In this document: piece after piece, positions 53,388 through 62,208 of the stretch
How positions within the stretch are numbered: position 1 is the stretch's first letter
Layout: each line of letters opens with the position of its first letter
From: Streptomyces sp. DvalAA-43
GTDB taxonomy: Bacteria; Actinomycetota; Actinomycetes; Streptomycetales; Streptomycetaceae
Length of the DNA: 64,000 nt
Assembly: GCF_900091725.1 (NCBI RefSeq)
Contig: NZ_FMBW01000076.1
Span: 27,417-91,416, forward strand
Direction of reading: 5' to 3'
Made by a program: the position numbers and the translations under genes
Notes under the pieces: model-generated
The model's input: only the letters and a program-made list of their open reading frames with translations
Database searches by the model: none
Told to the model about the DNA's origin: nothing

Positions 53388-54608
53388 TCACTGTTCGGCG
53401 TCCACCGGCGCGGTGTCCGCCTCGCGAGGGGCAGCATACGTGGGCCGCGGTGGCTGCCAGTCGGCTATCCCGTCGAAGGTGCGCAGGATCAGGGTGGGCA
53501 CGAAGCGCGAGGCGAGGGACGTCAGCGCGTCACGCGTCGCGACGGCGGGGGCGCTGGTCAGGCGCATCAGCCGGGCGGTCCGTGCGGACTTGCGGACGAC
53601 GGCCGTTGTGCGAGGCAGCCGGTCGGCGGTGTACGCGGCCGCCCCGGCACCGAGGTCACCGTCCGGCGTCAGATGGTGGGCGAGCACGATCGCGTCCTCG
53701 ATGGCCTGGTTGCCGCCCTGGCCGAGGCTCGGCGCCATCGCGTGCGCGGAGTCGCCGACGAGGACGGTGCGGCCCCGGTGGAAGGAGGTCAGGGGGTCGA
53801 TCAGCTGGTGGACGTCGTTGCGGAGCACCTGTCCGGGGTCCGCGGCGGCGATGACCGAGGGGATCGGGTCGTGCCAGTTGCCGAACCGGCGCAGCAGCTC
53901 CGCCCTCTCACCGTCGGCGGCATGGGCCCCGGCGGGGGCGACAGCGGCTCCGTAGGCGTAGATCCGGCCGTCCTTGAGTGGCTGGGTGCCCCAGAGGGCC
54001 CCGCGCCCCCAGGTCTCGTGCGGGGCGAAGGGCCGCCCGGTCGCGGGGACGACGATGCGCCAAGTGGTGAATCCGGCGTACGAGGGGCCGGGGTGACCGG
54101 GGAAGAGGACCCTCCGTACCGCCGAGTTGATGCCGTCGGCGCCGACGACGAGGTCGGCCTCGGTCTTCCCGGCCCCCGTCCCGACCACGGCGGGCGCACC
54201 GCCCGCCGTCCCCGGGTCCAGCAGTTCAGCGGCGGTACCCGTCCGGACGGTGGCCTCGGGAAGCCGGGCCACGAGTCGGTCGACGAGGGCGGCCCGGTGC
54301 AGCAGGACGACCGGGCCGCCGAACCGCTCGGCAGCTACGGCGCTGTCCGTACGGGAGAGCCAGCGGCCACCGGGGACGCGCATGCCGCCCTCGCCCTGCC
54401 AGGCGGCGAGGGCCCGGATCTCGTCGCCCATGCCGATGACGTCCAGGGCGCGCTGGGAGTTGGGGGCGAGGGCGATACCGGCCCCGACGGGCTCCAGGGA
54501 GGCCGCGCGCTCCAGCACGGTGACGCGCCAGCCGCGGTCGTGCAGGGCCACCGCCGCGGTGAGGCCGCCGATTCCGCTGCCGATGACGACGGCACGGGGC
54601 TTGTCCAT
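53388..54608 (-). CDS. FAD-dependent aromatic-type monooxygenase
   Basis: 406 aa from ATG at 54608. FAD/PHBH fold: VVIGSGIGGLTAAVALHDRGWRVTVLER (about 6-34) is the Rossmann dinucleotide site. DG motif VVGADGINSAVRR near 155, and GD motif VLVGDSAHAMAPSLGQGGNQAIEDA near 280-305. Hydroxylates an aromatic or lipophilic compound with NAD(P)H and O2. Divergent from a TetR repressor with a double palindromic operator between them, so it is probably induced by its substrate. The oxidoreductase downstream may act in the same pathway. Confidence 0.9.
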   Translation of the reverse strand: MDKPRAVVIGSGIGGLTAAVALHDRGWRVTVLERAASLEPVGAGIALAPNSQRALDVIGMGDEIRALAAWQGEGGMRVPGGRWLSRTDSAVAAERFGGPVVLLHRAALVDRLVARLPEATVRTGTAAELLDPGTAGGAPAVVGTGAGKTEADLVVGADGINSAVRRVLFPGHPGPSYAGFTTWRIVVPATGRPFAPHETWGRGALWGTQPLKDGRIYAYGAAVAPAGAHAADGERAELLRRFGNWHDPIPSVIAAADPGQVLRNDVHQLIDPLTSFHRGRTVLVGDSAHAMAPSLGQGGNQAIEDAIVLAHHLTPDGDLGAGAAAYTADRLPRTTAVVRKSARTARLMRLTSAPAVATRDALTSLASRFVPTLILRTFDGIADWQPPRPTYAAPREADTAPVDAEQ

Positions 54609-54717
54609 GACTCCTCCATGAATCATCGAGATCACGGAACCCGGAAGGCCTGAGGCCCAAGAGGTCCGGGACCTGGAAGGCCCGGAACCCGAGACCGCCG
54701 GAATCCGGGAGCTGTGG

Positions 54718-54761
54718 AACTACATCCGTAGTGACAGGCTCACCGTACTACGGATGTAGTT
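54718..54761. promoter_or_regulatory. Double palindromic TetR operator between the monooxygenase and TetR genes
   Basis: AACTACATCCGTAGT (54718-54732) and ACTACGGATGTAGTT (54747-54761) are perfect 15-bp reverse complements separated by 14 nt. Each arm is itself an ACTAC-N4-GTAGT palindrome, so there are two complete operator sites. The right-hand arm ends 7 nt before TAGGTT, the -10-like hexamer of the tetR gene. Confidence 0.85.
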
Positions 54762-54768
54762 CCGACGG

Positions 54769-54774
54769 TAGGTT
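54769..54774 (+). promoter_or_regulatory. Minus-10-like TAGGTT of the tetR gene, leaderless layout
   Basis: TAGGTT-GGCCCC-ATG: the hexamer ends 6 nt before the start codon. This is the same arrangement as in front of the response regulator at 8092, with identical GGCCCC spacing sequence. Confidence 0.55.
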
Positions 54775-54780
54775 GGCCCC

Positions 54781-55446
54781 ATGGCCACACGCACCGCCGG
54801 TACCTCCCGGGCCGATCTCATCGCCGACGCCGCCCTAGCCCTCCTCGCCGAACGCGGGATGCGCGGCCTCACCCACCGCGCGGTGGACGAGCACGCCGGA
54901 CTCCCCCAGGGCTCGACGTCCAACTACGCCCGGACCCGGCAGGCCCTGCTGGAGGTGGCGGTGCGACGGCTGGCCGAACGGGAGGCGCGGGTGCTCGCCC
55001 CCGGTGAACTCCCGGTCCCGGGCGCCGCCCCGGACAGCGGCGCGCGGGAGGGTTCGAACGGCGGCCCGGAGCATGGTCCGGCTCTCGGGGCGACGGCACT
55101 GGTCGGCGCTCTCGCGCTGGCGCTGCACCGCTATCTCACCCGCCACCCCGAACTGCTCATCTGCCGCTACGAGCTCGCCCTGGAGGCGACCCGGCGCCCG
55201 GAGCTGCGGGAGTTCTTCGACGCGACGGGCCGGCAGTTCCGCCAGCCGCTGATGGCGCTGCTGACGGCTGCCGGATCGGCCGAGCCGGAGCGGCACACCC
55301 TGTCCCTGGTGGCCTGGTGCGAGGGGCTGATGTTCTCGTGCGCCGCGGGGTCGTTCAACCGCTCCGTCCCCAGCGAGGAGGACCTGCGCACCGGCTTCGC
55401 CGAACTGCTGAGCGGAATGCTGGGACCGCAGTGGGCGCCGCGCTGA
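54781..55446 (+). CDS. TetR-family repressor
   Basis: 221 aa. N-terminal TetR_N helix-turn-helix at about 10-55 (LIADAALALLAERGMRGLTHRAVDEHAGLPQGSTSNY). A helical ligand-binding domain follows (about 85-215), with a low-complexity Gly/Glu insertion at 75-100. The operator cluster directly upstream points to autorepression and to control of the divergent monooxygenase/oxidoreductase operon. The inducing ligand is unknown, probably the monooxygenase substrate. Confidence 0.92.
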   Translation: MATRTAGTSRADLIADAALALLAERGMRGLTHRAVDEHAGLPQGSTSNYARTRQALLEVAVRRLAEREARVLAPGELPVPGAAPDSGAREGSNGGPEHGPALGATALVGALALALHRYLTRHPELLICRYELALEATRRPELREFFDATGRQFRQPLMALLTAAGSAEPERHTLSLVAWCEGLMFSCAAGSFNRSVPSEEDLRTGFAELLSGMLGPQWAPR

Positions 55447-55519
55447 CCGGCGTCACCCATGTGGGCCAATCCCGGCCGACCGGCCCACCGGAGCCCCGTC
55501 CGCGCCTCAGAGTGATCAG

Positions 55520-55990
55520 GTGCAACGAACCAGAATCACCGTGAGCCTGCTGGTCGGCATGGCCGTCACGACGCTGTCCGGCTGTGTGTCCGTGCAGCCG
55601 CGAGCGGACGTTCCGCCCCGACCCCGGTCCAGTGGGCCCACCCAGGACCTGTCTCCGCAGATCGTGCTGCCCCCCGTCCACGACTCCCTGGGAGCCGTAC
55701 CGACGCCCGAGCCGTCTGCCTCCGCGTCCCACCGCACGGACGGCGCGCCACCGGACACCCGCCGCTCCGTGCCCCGCGCGCCGCGACAGCAGCAGCAACG
55801 GCAGCAGCAGCGGTATCCCTCCGCTACGCGGCCCCGGCCGCGCCACGCCCCGCCCGCCGTGACCGTGCCCGTCCCGGCTCCGCCGCCCCCCGTCGCGGGT
55901 ACGGACATCTGTGCGCTGGGACGGGGCTACGGGCACTGGCCCGCGGGCAGCCCGCAGTCCCGGATCTGCGACGACACCTACGGCCGCTGA
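55520..55990 (+). CDS. Small Pro/Gln-rich lipoprotein
   Basis: 156 aa from GTG. Signal peptide II with lipobox TLSGC, so Cys22 is lipidated. The mature part is disordered, Pro/Ser/Arg-rich, with a RQQQQRQQQR tract near residue 90 and PVPAPPPPVAG near 120. The C-terminal 25 residues (DICALGRGYGHWPAGSPQSRICDDTYGR) carry two Cys that could form a disulfide and look conserved. Probably a surface lipoprotein of unknown role. Confidence 0.75.
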   Translation: MQRTRITVSLLVGMAVTTLSGCVSVQPRADVPPRPRSSGPTQDLSPQIVLPPVHDSLGAVPTPEPSASASHRTDGAPPDTRRSVPRAPRQQQQRQQQRYPSATRPRPRHAPPAVTVPVPAPPPPVAGTDICALGRGYGHWPAGSPQSRICDDTYGR

Positions 55991-56041
55991 GCCCGGAACG
56001 CAGGAACGAGCGATGACCCGTCCGCCATGGACGGGCCACCC

Positions 56042-56527
56042 TCACAGTTCGCCCAGCCGCAGCTCCAGGCGCACGATCGCCGCCCGCACCCCCGCCCCGT
56101 ACCCGTCGTCCGCCCCGTCGTCCGCGAGCACGCCGGAAGCGGCGCGGGCGCGGTCCAGATGGAACCGCGCCGCGTCGGGTCGCCGGAGCTTCACGTAATC
56201 GGCGGCGAGATTGAGATGCAGCGACGGGCGGAAGGCAGACACCGCGGGCGCATCGGGGTGCTGGGCCGCCCGCTCGTCGGTCAGCTCGTCGGCCGCGGTC
56301 AACGCCCGCAGGTTCCAGGCCAGTTCATCGCCGGGGTCGTCCTGGGTGTCGGCCATGTAGTGGGCGAGGGTGCACCGGTGCAGGGCGTCACCGTCCTCGC
56401 CGATCTCGGACCAGAGCACGCCGAGGCGGTTGCGGGCCTCTTCCCGGTCGCCGCCGTGCAGCAGCATGATCGCCTGGCCGATCCTGGTCATGACGGCGTC
56501 CCTGGACGCCTCCCGCTGCTCCGTCAC
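56042..56527 (-). CDS. Hypothetical TPR-like helical protein
   Basis: 161 aa. Mostly helical: MTRIGQAIMLLHGGDREEARNRLGVLWSEIG near the start is TPR-like, with the pattern A/G-x-x-x-E-A. HCTLAHYMADTQDDPGDELAWNLRALTAADEL and LHLNLAADYVKLRRPDAARFHLDRAR follow, giving about two further TPR-type hairpins. Such proteins usually bind other proteins. No motif for catalysis. Confidence 0.75.
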   Translation of the reverse strand: MTEQREASRDAVMTRIGQAIMLLHGGDREEARNRLGVLWSEIGEDGDALHRCTLAHYMADTQDDPGDELAWNLRALTAADELTDERAAQHPDAPAVSAFRPSLHLNLAADYVKLRRPDAARFHLDRARAASGVLADDGADDGYGAGVRAAIVRLELRLGEL

Positions 56528-56663
56528 CGCGACCTCCCTGAGCGCCCGTCCCCCCGTTACCGTTCGACGCTAGCCGCAGGTGCGGCGGATCCCGCTGAGG
56601 CTCGGGCGGGCGTCCCGGACCGGTCGCCGGACGCCCGCCGCCGACCGGTCCGGAGCCCGGGTC

Positions 56664-57347
56664 TCAGCCCAGGTCGGGGATGCGCCAGTCGATGGCCTCA
56701 TGCCCCTGCGCGGCCACCGCCGCGTTGATCTGCCGGAACGGACTGGAGCCGAAGAACTTCTTGGCCGAGAGCGGCGAGGGGTGCGCCCCCTTCACCACCA
56801 CATGGCGCTCCTCGTCGATCAGCGGAAGCTTCTTCTGGGCGTAGTTGCCCCAGAGCACGAAGACCGCCGGGTCGGGGCGCGACGCGACCGCGCGGATCAC
56901 GGCGTCGGTGAACTTCTCCCAGCCCTTGCCCTTGTGCGAGTTGGCCTCGCCCGCGCGCACCGTCAGCACGGCGTTGAGCAGGAGGACGCCCTGCTCGGCC
57001 CAGGGCATCAGATATCCGTTGTCCGGGACCGGAAGACCGAGCTCCTCCTTCATCTCCTTGTAGATGTTCCGCAGCGACGGCGGCGTCTTCACGCCCGGCC
57101 GCACGGAGAAGCACAGCCCGTGCCCCTGCCCCTCCCCGTGGTACGGGTCCTGGCCGAGGACGAGGACCTTCACCTTGTCGTAGGGGGTGGCGTCCAGAGC
57201 GGCGAAGACCTGGTCGCGCGGGGGATAGACCGGCCCCTTGGCCCGCTCCTCCTCGACGAACTCGGTGAGCTCCTTGAAGTACGGCTTCTGCAGCTCTTCG
57301 CCGAGGACGCCGCTCCAGGACTCGGGCAGCAGGTCGGTGTCGGTCAC
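56664..57347 (-). CDS. ung: Uracil-DNA glycosylase, family 1
   Basis: 227 aa. The water-activating motif GQDPYHG has the catalytic Asp at residue 67, and the minor-groove loop is HPSPLSAKKFFGSSPF near 190-205. Removes uracil from single- and double-stranded DNA. Full length; no inserted elements. A Mug-type glycosylase is encoded near the start of this window, so both UDG families are present. Confidence 0.95.
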   Translation of the reverse strand: MTDTDLLPESWSGVLGEELQKPYFKELTEFVEEERAKGPVYPPRDQVFAALDATPYDKVKVLVLGQDPYHGEGQGHGLCFSVRPGVKTPPSLRNIYKEMKEELGLPVPDNGYLMPWAEQGVLLLNAVLTVRAGEANSHKGKGWEKFTDAVIRAVASRPDPAVFVLWGNYAQKKLPLIDEERHVVVKGAHPSPLSAKKFFGSSPFRQINAAVAAQGHEAIDWRIPDLG

Positions 57348-57435
57348 TTCAACAACCTCCGGTAAGCAATCAGCTTTTCACCCGAGAACCTACCGGGGGC
57401 CACTGACAACGCGCCCTGCCAGCCCCGTCGGGGGC

Positions 57436-59016
57436 CTACCAGCTGGCCTTGCGGTACAGCTCCCACATCTGCATGACCGTCTGCGGGTCCAGGGCGCGCT
57501 CGCCGCCGCCGATGTCCTCGCCCGAGGCGACGTACAGCTTGCCCTGCCACAGGGGCAGCAGCCGCACGTCGTCGACCAGGATCTGCTGGGCCCGTTCGAA
57601 CTGCTTGCTGACCGCGCCCCGGTCGCTCTCCTTGCGGGTCTGCGGCAGCAGTTCCTTGCTGATCTCGTCCTTCAGGTACGGCATCCCCGTGATGCTCTCC
57701 TTGCCGACGAACGGGGCGATGAAGTTGTCCGGGTCCGGGAAGTCGGGGAACCAGCCGCGGCCGAAGACGGGGTACTCGCCCTTGGTGAAGCCCTCCTGGA
57801 AGGTCTTCCAGGGCTTGCTCTTCAGGGTGATCCTGAACAGTCCGGAGCTCTCCAGCTGCCGCTTCAGCTCGGCGAACTCGGGGGCGGTGGAGGATCCGTA
57901 CCGGTCGGTGGTGAACCAGAAGGTCAGCTCGACCGGCTTGGTGATGCCCGCCTTGGTCAGGATCTGCTTGGCCTCGCCCTGGTCCGGGTCGCCGTAGGCG
58001 TCGAAGAAGCTGGTGGTGTGTCCGGCGATCCCCTTGGGGACCATGGAGTACAGCGGTTCGGCCGTGCCCTGGTAGACCTTGGCCACCAGGGCGTCACGGT
58101 CGATGAGCTGGGCGATGGCCCGGCGTACGGCCACGTTCCCGGCCGCCGGGTCCTTGGGGTTGAAGACCAGGAACCGGATGTCCGCGCCGACCGTCTCGAC
58201 GATCTGCAGATTGCTGTCCTTGTCCTGGTTGTCCTCCAGGCTGACGACCTCCTCGGCGGTGAGGCCGCGGTAGATCGCGTCGATCTTGTTCTTCCGCAGC
58301 GCCGCGACCACGGGGGCGGACTCCTTGAAGTACCGGATGGTCACCGCGTCGTTCTTGCGGTCGGCGAATCCCTTGTAGTCCGGGTTCTTCACCAGTTCGG
58401 CCCGGTCACCGGGCTTGTACGAATCAAGGAGATAAGGACCGGATCCGGTGATCTTTCCATCGGTGCGGATCTTGTGCCTGGAATAGTCGCCGGGGGCCAC
58501 CAGTGACATCGCGGGCGTGGCGAGAATGAAGGGGAACGTGGCGTCCGGCTTGGTGAGGTGGAAAACGACGATGTCGTCCCCCTTCGTCTCCACGCGATCG
58601 AGCGAACCGAGCATGCCGACCGGGCCGCCCTTGAACTTGATCTCCGTGATCCGGTCGATGGAGTACTTCACCGCTTCGGCGTCGAGCGCGTCCCCATTGG
58701 AGAATTTCAGCCCCGCGCGGATCTTGCACCGATAGGAGGTGCTGGTGGTATCGGTGAACTTGCACCATTCCGCGGCATCGGGCTCGGGGCTCGTACTGCC
58801 CGTGGGGAAACTCACCAGGGTCTGGAAGACATTCCGCATCAGCTCCCAGGAGTTGTCCCACGCCGCCGCCGGATCGAGGGTCGAGGGCTCACTGGTCGTA
58901 CCGACGACTATCTTCTGCTCGACTTTCGAACCGCTGTCGGAAAGAAGTCCGCAGCCTGCCAGCAGTGAAAGGGAAGCAAGGACTGCAGCGGCCTGCAGAC
59001 TGGCCCGGTAGAACAC
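57436..59016 (-). CDS. Lipoprotein solute-binding protein of a peptide/nickel-type ABC transporter
   Basis: 526 aa from GTG with GAGGAGCG upstream. Lipobox SLLAGC places the lipidated Cys at 22. SBP_bac_5 fold: VVGTTSEPSTLDPAAAWDNS at the start of the mature protein, DALDAEAVKYSIDRI, and a long C-terminal lobe with ESSGLFRITLKSKPWKTFQ and FGRGWFPDFPDPDNFI. Binds a peptide, heme, metal complex or another small polycationic ligand. No permease or ATPase genes are beside it, so it is an orphan component. Confidence 0.9.
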   Translation of the reverse strand: MFYRASLQAAAVLASLSLLAGCGLLSDSGSKVEQKIVVGTTSEPSTLDPAAAWDNSWELMRNVFQTLVSFPTGSTSPEPDAAEWCKFTDTTSTSYRCKIRAGLKFSNGDALDAEAVKYSIDRITEIKFKGGPVGMLGSLDRVETKGDDIVVFHLTKPDATFPFILATPAMSLVAPGDYSRHKIRTDGKITGSGPYLLDSYKPGDRAELVKNPDYKGFADRKNDAVTIRYFKESAPVVAALRKNKIDAIYRGLTAEEVVSLEDNQDKDSNLQIVETVGADIRFLVFNPKDPAAGNVAVRRAIAQLIDRDALVAKVYQGTAEPLYSMVPKGIAGHTTSFFDAYGDPDQGEAKQILTKAGITKPVELTFWFTTDRYGSSTAPEFAELKRQLESSGLFRITLKSKPWKTFQEGFTKGEYPVFGRGWFPDFPDPDNFIAPFVGKESITGMPYLKDEISKELLPQTRKESDRGAVSKQFERAQQILVDDVRLLPLWQGKLYVASGEDIGGGERALDPQTVMQMWELYRKASW

Positions 59017-59133
59017 GTGAACGCTCCTCGATCAGCCATGGGTCGGCAGACCATACCGCAGTGCCCCGCCGGGTCAATCCGCAGGCCCGGCAGGGCACTT
59101 GAGTCAATCAGGGCCAAATCAGCTCAGGCCGGT

Positions 59134-59889
59134 TCAGCCCACGCCCGCGTTGAGAAAGATTCCGCCATCGACCACCAGGGTCTGTCCCGTGATCCACTCC
59201 GCCTGGCTCGATGTGAGGAACGCGGCGGCGCCGCCGATGTCCTCGGGAACCCCCAGCCGTCCGAGCGGATACGCGGCGGCGGCCTCCTCCTCACGGCCTT
59301 CGTACAGCGCTCGGGCGAATTTCGTCTTCACGACCGCGGGAGCGATGGCATTGACCCGGACGACCGGCGCGAACTCATGCGCCAGCTGAAGGGTCAGATT
59401 GACCATGGCGGCCTTGCTCACGCCGTACGCGCCGACGAAGGGCGAGGCGGAGAGACCGGCGACCGAGGCGATGTTCACGATCGCCCCGCCGTTCTCCTTC
59501 TGCCAGGCCTTCCAGGTCCGCTGCGCGAAGCCGAGCGCCGAGACCACATTCGTCTCGAAGACCTTGCGGACGACATCGAGGTCGAGGTCGGCGAGCGGCC
59601 CGAAGACCGGATTCGTACCGGCGTTGTTGACAAGGAAGTCGACCCGGCCGAACGCCTCCAGGGTGCGCTCGACGGCCACCGCCTGGTGCGCCTCGTCGTG
59701 GGCCTTGCCCGCCACGCCGATCACCCGGTCGGCACCCAGCCGCTCGACGGCCGCCTTGAGCGCGTCCTCGCCGCGTCCGGTGATGCACACCCGGTCGCCG
59801 CGGGCCACCAGTGCCTCGGCGATCCCGTAGCCGATGCCCCGGCTCGCCCCGGTGACGAGCGCGACCTTCCCGCTGTCCTGCACAGTCAT
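59134..59889 (-). CDS. SDR-family oxidoreductase (3-oxoacyl-ACP reductase-like)
   Basis: 251 aa. Cofactor motif TGASRGIGYGIAEAL (about 13-27), NNAG near 90, catalytic Tyr and Lys in AYGVSKAA (about 155-162), and the Ser two turns earlier in NIASVAG. It is 21 nt downstream of the next SDR gene on the same strand; the pair probably acts on the same or successive acyl or polyol substrates. Whether it is a true fatty-acid-cycle reductase is uncertain. Confidence 0.87.
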   Translation of the reverse strand: MTVQDSGKVALVTGASRGIGYGIAEALVARGDRVCITGRGEDALKAAVERLGADRVIGVAGKAHDEAHQAVAVERTLEAFGRVDFLVNNAGTNPVFGPLADLDLDVVRKVFETNVVSALGFAQRTWKAWQKENGGAIVNIASVAGLSASPFVGAYGVSKAAMVNLTLQLAHEFAPVVRVNAIAPAVVKTKFARALYEGREEEAAAAYPLGRLGVPEDIGGAAAFLTSSQAEWITGQTLVVDGGIFLNAGVG

Positions 59890-59910
59890 GATGTTCCGTA
59901 GCCCTTCGGG

Positions 59911-60672
59911 TCAGTTGAGCGGTCCGCCGGCGACGTACATGACCTGGCCGGAGACGAAGCCCGCCTGGTCACCCGTGAAGAAGGCGATGGCGTTGGCGAT
60001 GTCGTCGGGGTGCCCGACGCGCTGCACCGGGATCTGGGTGGCGGCCGCGGCCTGGAACTCCTCGAAGCCCATGCCGACCCGGGCCGCGGTCTGGGCGGTC
60101 ATCTCGGTGACGATGAAGCCGGGGGCCACGGCGTTGGCCGTGATGCCGAACTTGCCGAGCTCCTTGGCCAGGGTCTTGGTGAAGCCCTGCAGACCGGCCT
60201 TGACCGCGGAGTAGTTGGCCTGGCCGCGGTTGCCGAGCGCCGAGGAGGAGGAGAGCGAGACGATCCGGCCGAACTTGGCGTCCACCATGTGCTTCTGGAC
60301 GGCCTTGGCCATCAGGAACGCGCCCTTGAGGTGCACGTTCATCACGGTGTCCCAGTCGGACTCGGTCATCTTGAAGAGCAGGTTGTCGCGGAGTACGCCC
60401 GCGTTGTTGACGAGGATCGTCGGGGCACCGAGCTCGGTGGCGACCCGCGCGACCGCGGCTTCCACCTGGGCGCTGTCCGACACGTCGCAGCCGACCGCGA
60501 GGGCGGTGCCGCCGGCGGCGGTGATCTTCTCGACGGTGTCCTTGCAGGCCGCCTCGTCGAGGTCGAGTACCGCGACGGCGCGGCCCTCGGCCGCCAGGCG
60601 TACCGCGGTGGCGGCGCCAATACCCCGCGCCGCTCCGGTCACGATGGCGACGCGCTGCTCGGTGGTGGACAT
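59911..60672 (-). CDS. SDR-family 3-oxoacyl-[ACP] reductase
   Basis: 253 aa. TGAARGIGAATAVRL (about 12-26), DVSD near 65, NNAGVLRDNLLFKM (about 90-103), catalytic Ser in SLSSSSA, and Tyr/Lys in NYSAVKAG (about 155-162). The substrate loop FIVTEMTAQ and the end GQVMYVAGGPLN are close to FabG. Reduces 3-oxoacyl thioesters with NADPH. Likely co-transcribed with the second SDR. Confidence 0.88.
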   Translation of the reverse strand: MSTTEQRVAIVTGAARGIGAATAVRLAAEGRAVAVLDLDEAACKDTVEKITAAGGTALAVGCDVSDSAQVEAAVARVATELGAPTILVNNAGVLRDNLLFKMTESDWDTVMNVHLKGAFLMAKAVQKHMVDAKFGRIVSLSSSSALGNRGQANYSAVKAGLQGFTKTLAKELGKFGITANAVAPGFIVTEMTAQTAARVGMGFEEFQAAAATQIPVQRVGHPDDIANAIAFFTGDQAGFVSGQVMYVAGGPLN

Positions 60673-60903
60673 GCTTGGTTCTCCTCGCCCTTGGATCGCC
60701 GCTCAGCGGACGTCGGGGCACCCCGGCGCGGAATCCCGAGCGCCGAACCTTCCCGATGGCTGAGCAACCGCTTAGTACCTTCAGCAGACGAGACGCTAGA
60801 AGCCCTGGCACCCGGTGTCAACGGCGCGCGGCCGCCGGGGCGCATGTCACACCCGGCGGCGCCGCTCGCGCGGTGGTCGCGGGCGGCGTCGCGGGGCGGC
60901 GGA

Positions 60904-61287
60904 TCAGCGGACCAGCAGATCGAGCAGCCGTTCGACCTCGGCCTCCGGGTCGGCCGTCAGGCCGCTGTGCACGGGGCCCGGCTGGACGACAGTGGAGCGC
61001 GGCGCGATCAGCCAGCGGAAGCGGCGGCCGACGTCGTCCCGGGCCGCCTGGCCCGCGTCCGTACCGCCGCGGCACACGCCCTCGACGGCGCGCAGGGCGG
61101 CCCGTACGCCGACCACGTCGGCGCTCGGGTCCAGGACCCTCAGCTTGGTCTCGTCGAGATGGGTGCGGGCGGCGACGAAGCTCCGGGCGCGGCAGTAGAC
61201 CACCACGCCGGCGTTGAAGAACTCGCCGCGCTGTACCCGCGGGACCACACGCAGCAGCGCGTACTCGAAGACATCGCGCTCGCTCAA
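60904..61287 (-). CDS. DUF3037 protein, coupled to a HipA-like kinase
   Basis: 127 aa from a TTG start inside a TTGA overlap with the stop of the kinase gene. DUF3037 landmark VFEYALLRVVPRVQRGEFFNAGVVVYCRARSF is at about residues 5-36, followed by ADVVGVRAALRAVEGVC and a C-terminal FRWLIAPRSTVVQPGPVHSGLT segment. No catalytic motif is known. The overlap means the two proteins are made together, as in toxin-antitoxin or kinase-substrate pairs. Confidence 0.8.
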   Translation of the reverse strand: MSERDVFEYALLRVVPRVQRGEFFNAGVVVYCRARSFVAARTHLDETKLRVLDPSADVVGVRAALRAVEGVCRGGTDAGQAARDDVGRRFRWLIAPRSTVVQPGPVHSGLTADPEAEVERLLDLLVR

Positions 61288-62138
61288 CGCCGGCCGTCCT
61301 TGTCGTTCTTCTTGGTGGGGTGCGGCCAGGGGGTGAGGTGGTCGGTGAGCCAGCCGGGGGCCTGGGAAGGCTTGGGCTCGGTGGGACCGTCCAGCGTGAT
61401 GCGCTCGTGGATGGTCGCGGCGCGCGGCAGCAGTGCCGCCACATAGGCGCGGCGCAGCTCGTCGGTGCTGTCGAAGCCCGGCTCGTCCACCAGCCACTCG
61501 TCGGGGACGTCCGCCGCGACCTCGGTGAGGAGTTCCTCGGTGACCAGCGGGGCCAGCTCGGCGGCGGCCGCCGCGATGTCGGGCGCGAACGGGGCCAGCG
61601 CGTGGTCGGAGGCGTTGTACGGCTTGGCCGCGGACGCCTGGGCGCCGGGCCAGTTGTGGTGCCAGATCATGGTGGCGCCGTGGTCGATGAGCCAGAGGTC
61701 GCCGTGCCAGATCAGCATGTTCGGATTGCGCCAGGACCGGTCGACGTTGTTGATCAGCGCGTCGAACCAGACGACCCGTCCGGCTTCCTCCGGGTCCACC
61801 TGGTAGGCGAGCGAGTCGAAGCCGATCGAGCCGGGCAGGAAGTCCATCCCGAGGTTGAGCCCGCCGCTGGCCTTCAGGAGCTCCTGCACCTCCTGGTCGG
61901 GCTCGGCGAGGCCGATGACCGGGTCCAGCTGCATCTGCACCAGGTCGGGGACGCGCAGCCCGAGCCGCCGGCCGAGCTGTCCGCAGATCACCTCCGCGAC
62001 CAGTGTCTTGCGCCCCTGTCCGGCGCCGGTGAATTTCATGACGTACGTGCCGAAGTCGTCGGCCTCGACGATCCCGGGGAGCGAGCCACCCTCACGCAAA
62101 GGCGTGACATAGCGAGTCGCTACGACTTCTTCCAACAC
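61284..62138 (-). CDS. HipA-like kinase domain protein
   Basis: 284 aa from GTG with GGGAAAG upstream. HipA/PI3K-like kinase landmarks: TYVMKFTGAGQGRKTLVAEVICGQLGRRL (nucleotide-binding lysine region, about 31-59), GRVVWFDALINNVDRSWRNPNMLIWHGDLWLIDHGATM near 120-157, where NNVDRSWRNPN is the catalytic loop and IDHG the metal-binding motif. It lacks the long N-terminal subdomain of E. coli HipA. HipA proteins phosphorylate aminoacyl-tRNA synthetases; this family's target is unknown. First gene of a two-gene unit with DUF3037. Confidence 0.85.
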   Translation of the reverse strand: MLEEVVATRYVTPLREGGSLPGIVEADDFGTYVMKFTGAGQGRKTLVAEVICGQLGRRLGLRVPDLVQMQLDPVIGLAEPDQEVQELLKASGGLNLGMDFLPGSIGFDSLAYQVDPEEAGRVVWFDALINNVDRSWRNPNMLIWHGDLWLIDHGATMIWHHNWPGAQASAAKPYNASDHALAPFAPDIAAAAAELAPLVTEELLTEVAADVPDEWLVDEPGFDSTDELRRAYVAALLPRAATIHERITLDGPTEPKPSQAPGWLTDHLTPWPHPTKKNDKDGRR

Positions 62139-62208
62139 TTTCCCAGGCCACCAATCTCTTCAGCCTTACAATCCACGGAAGGCCTCTCCGGGGGCGTAGA
62201 GGTAGGAA

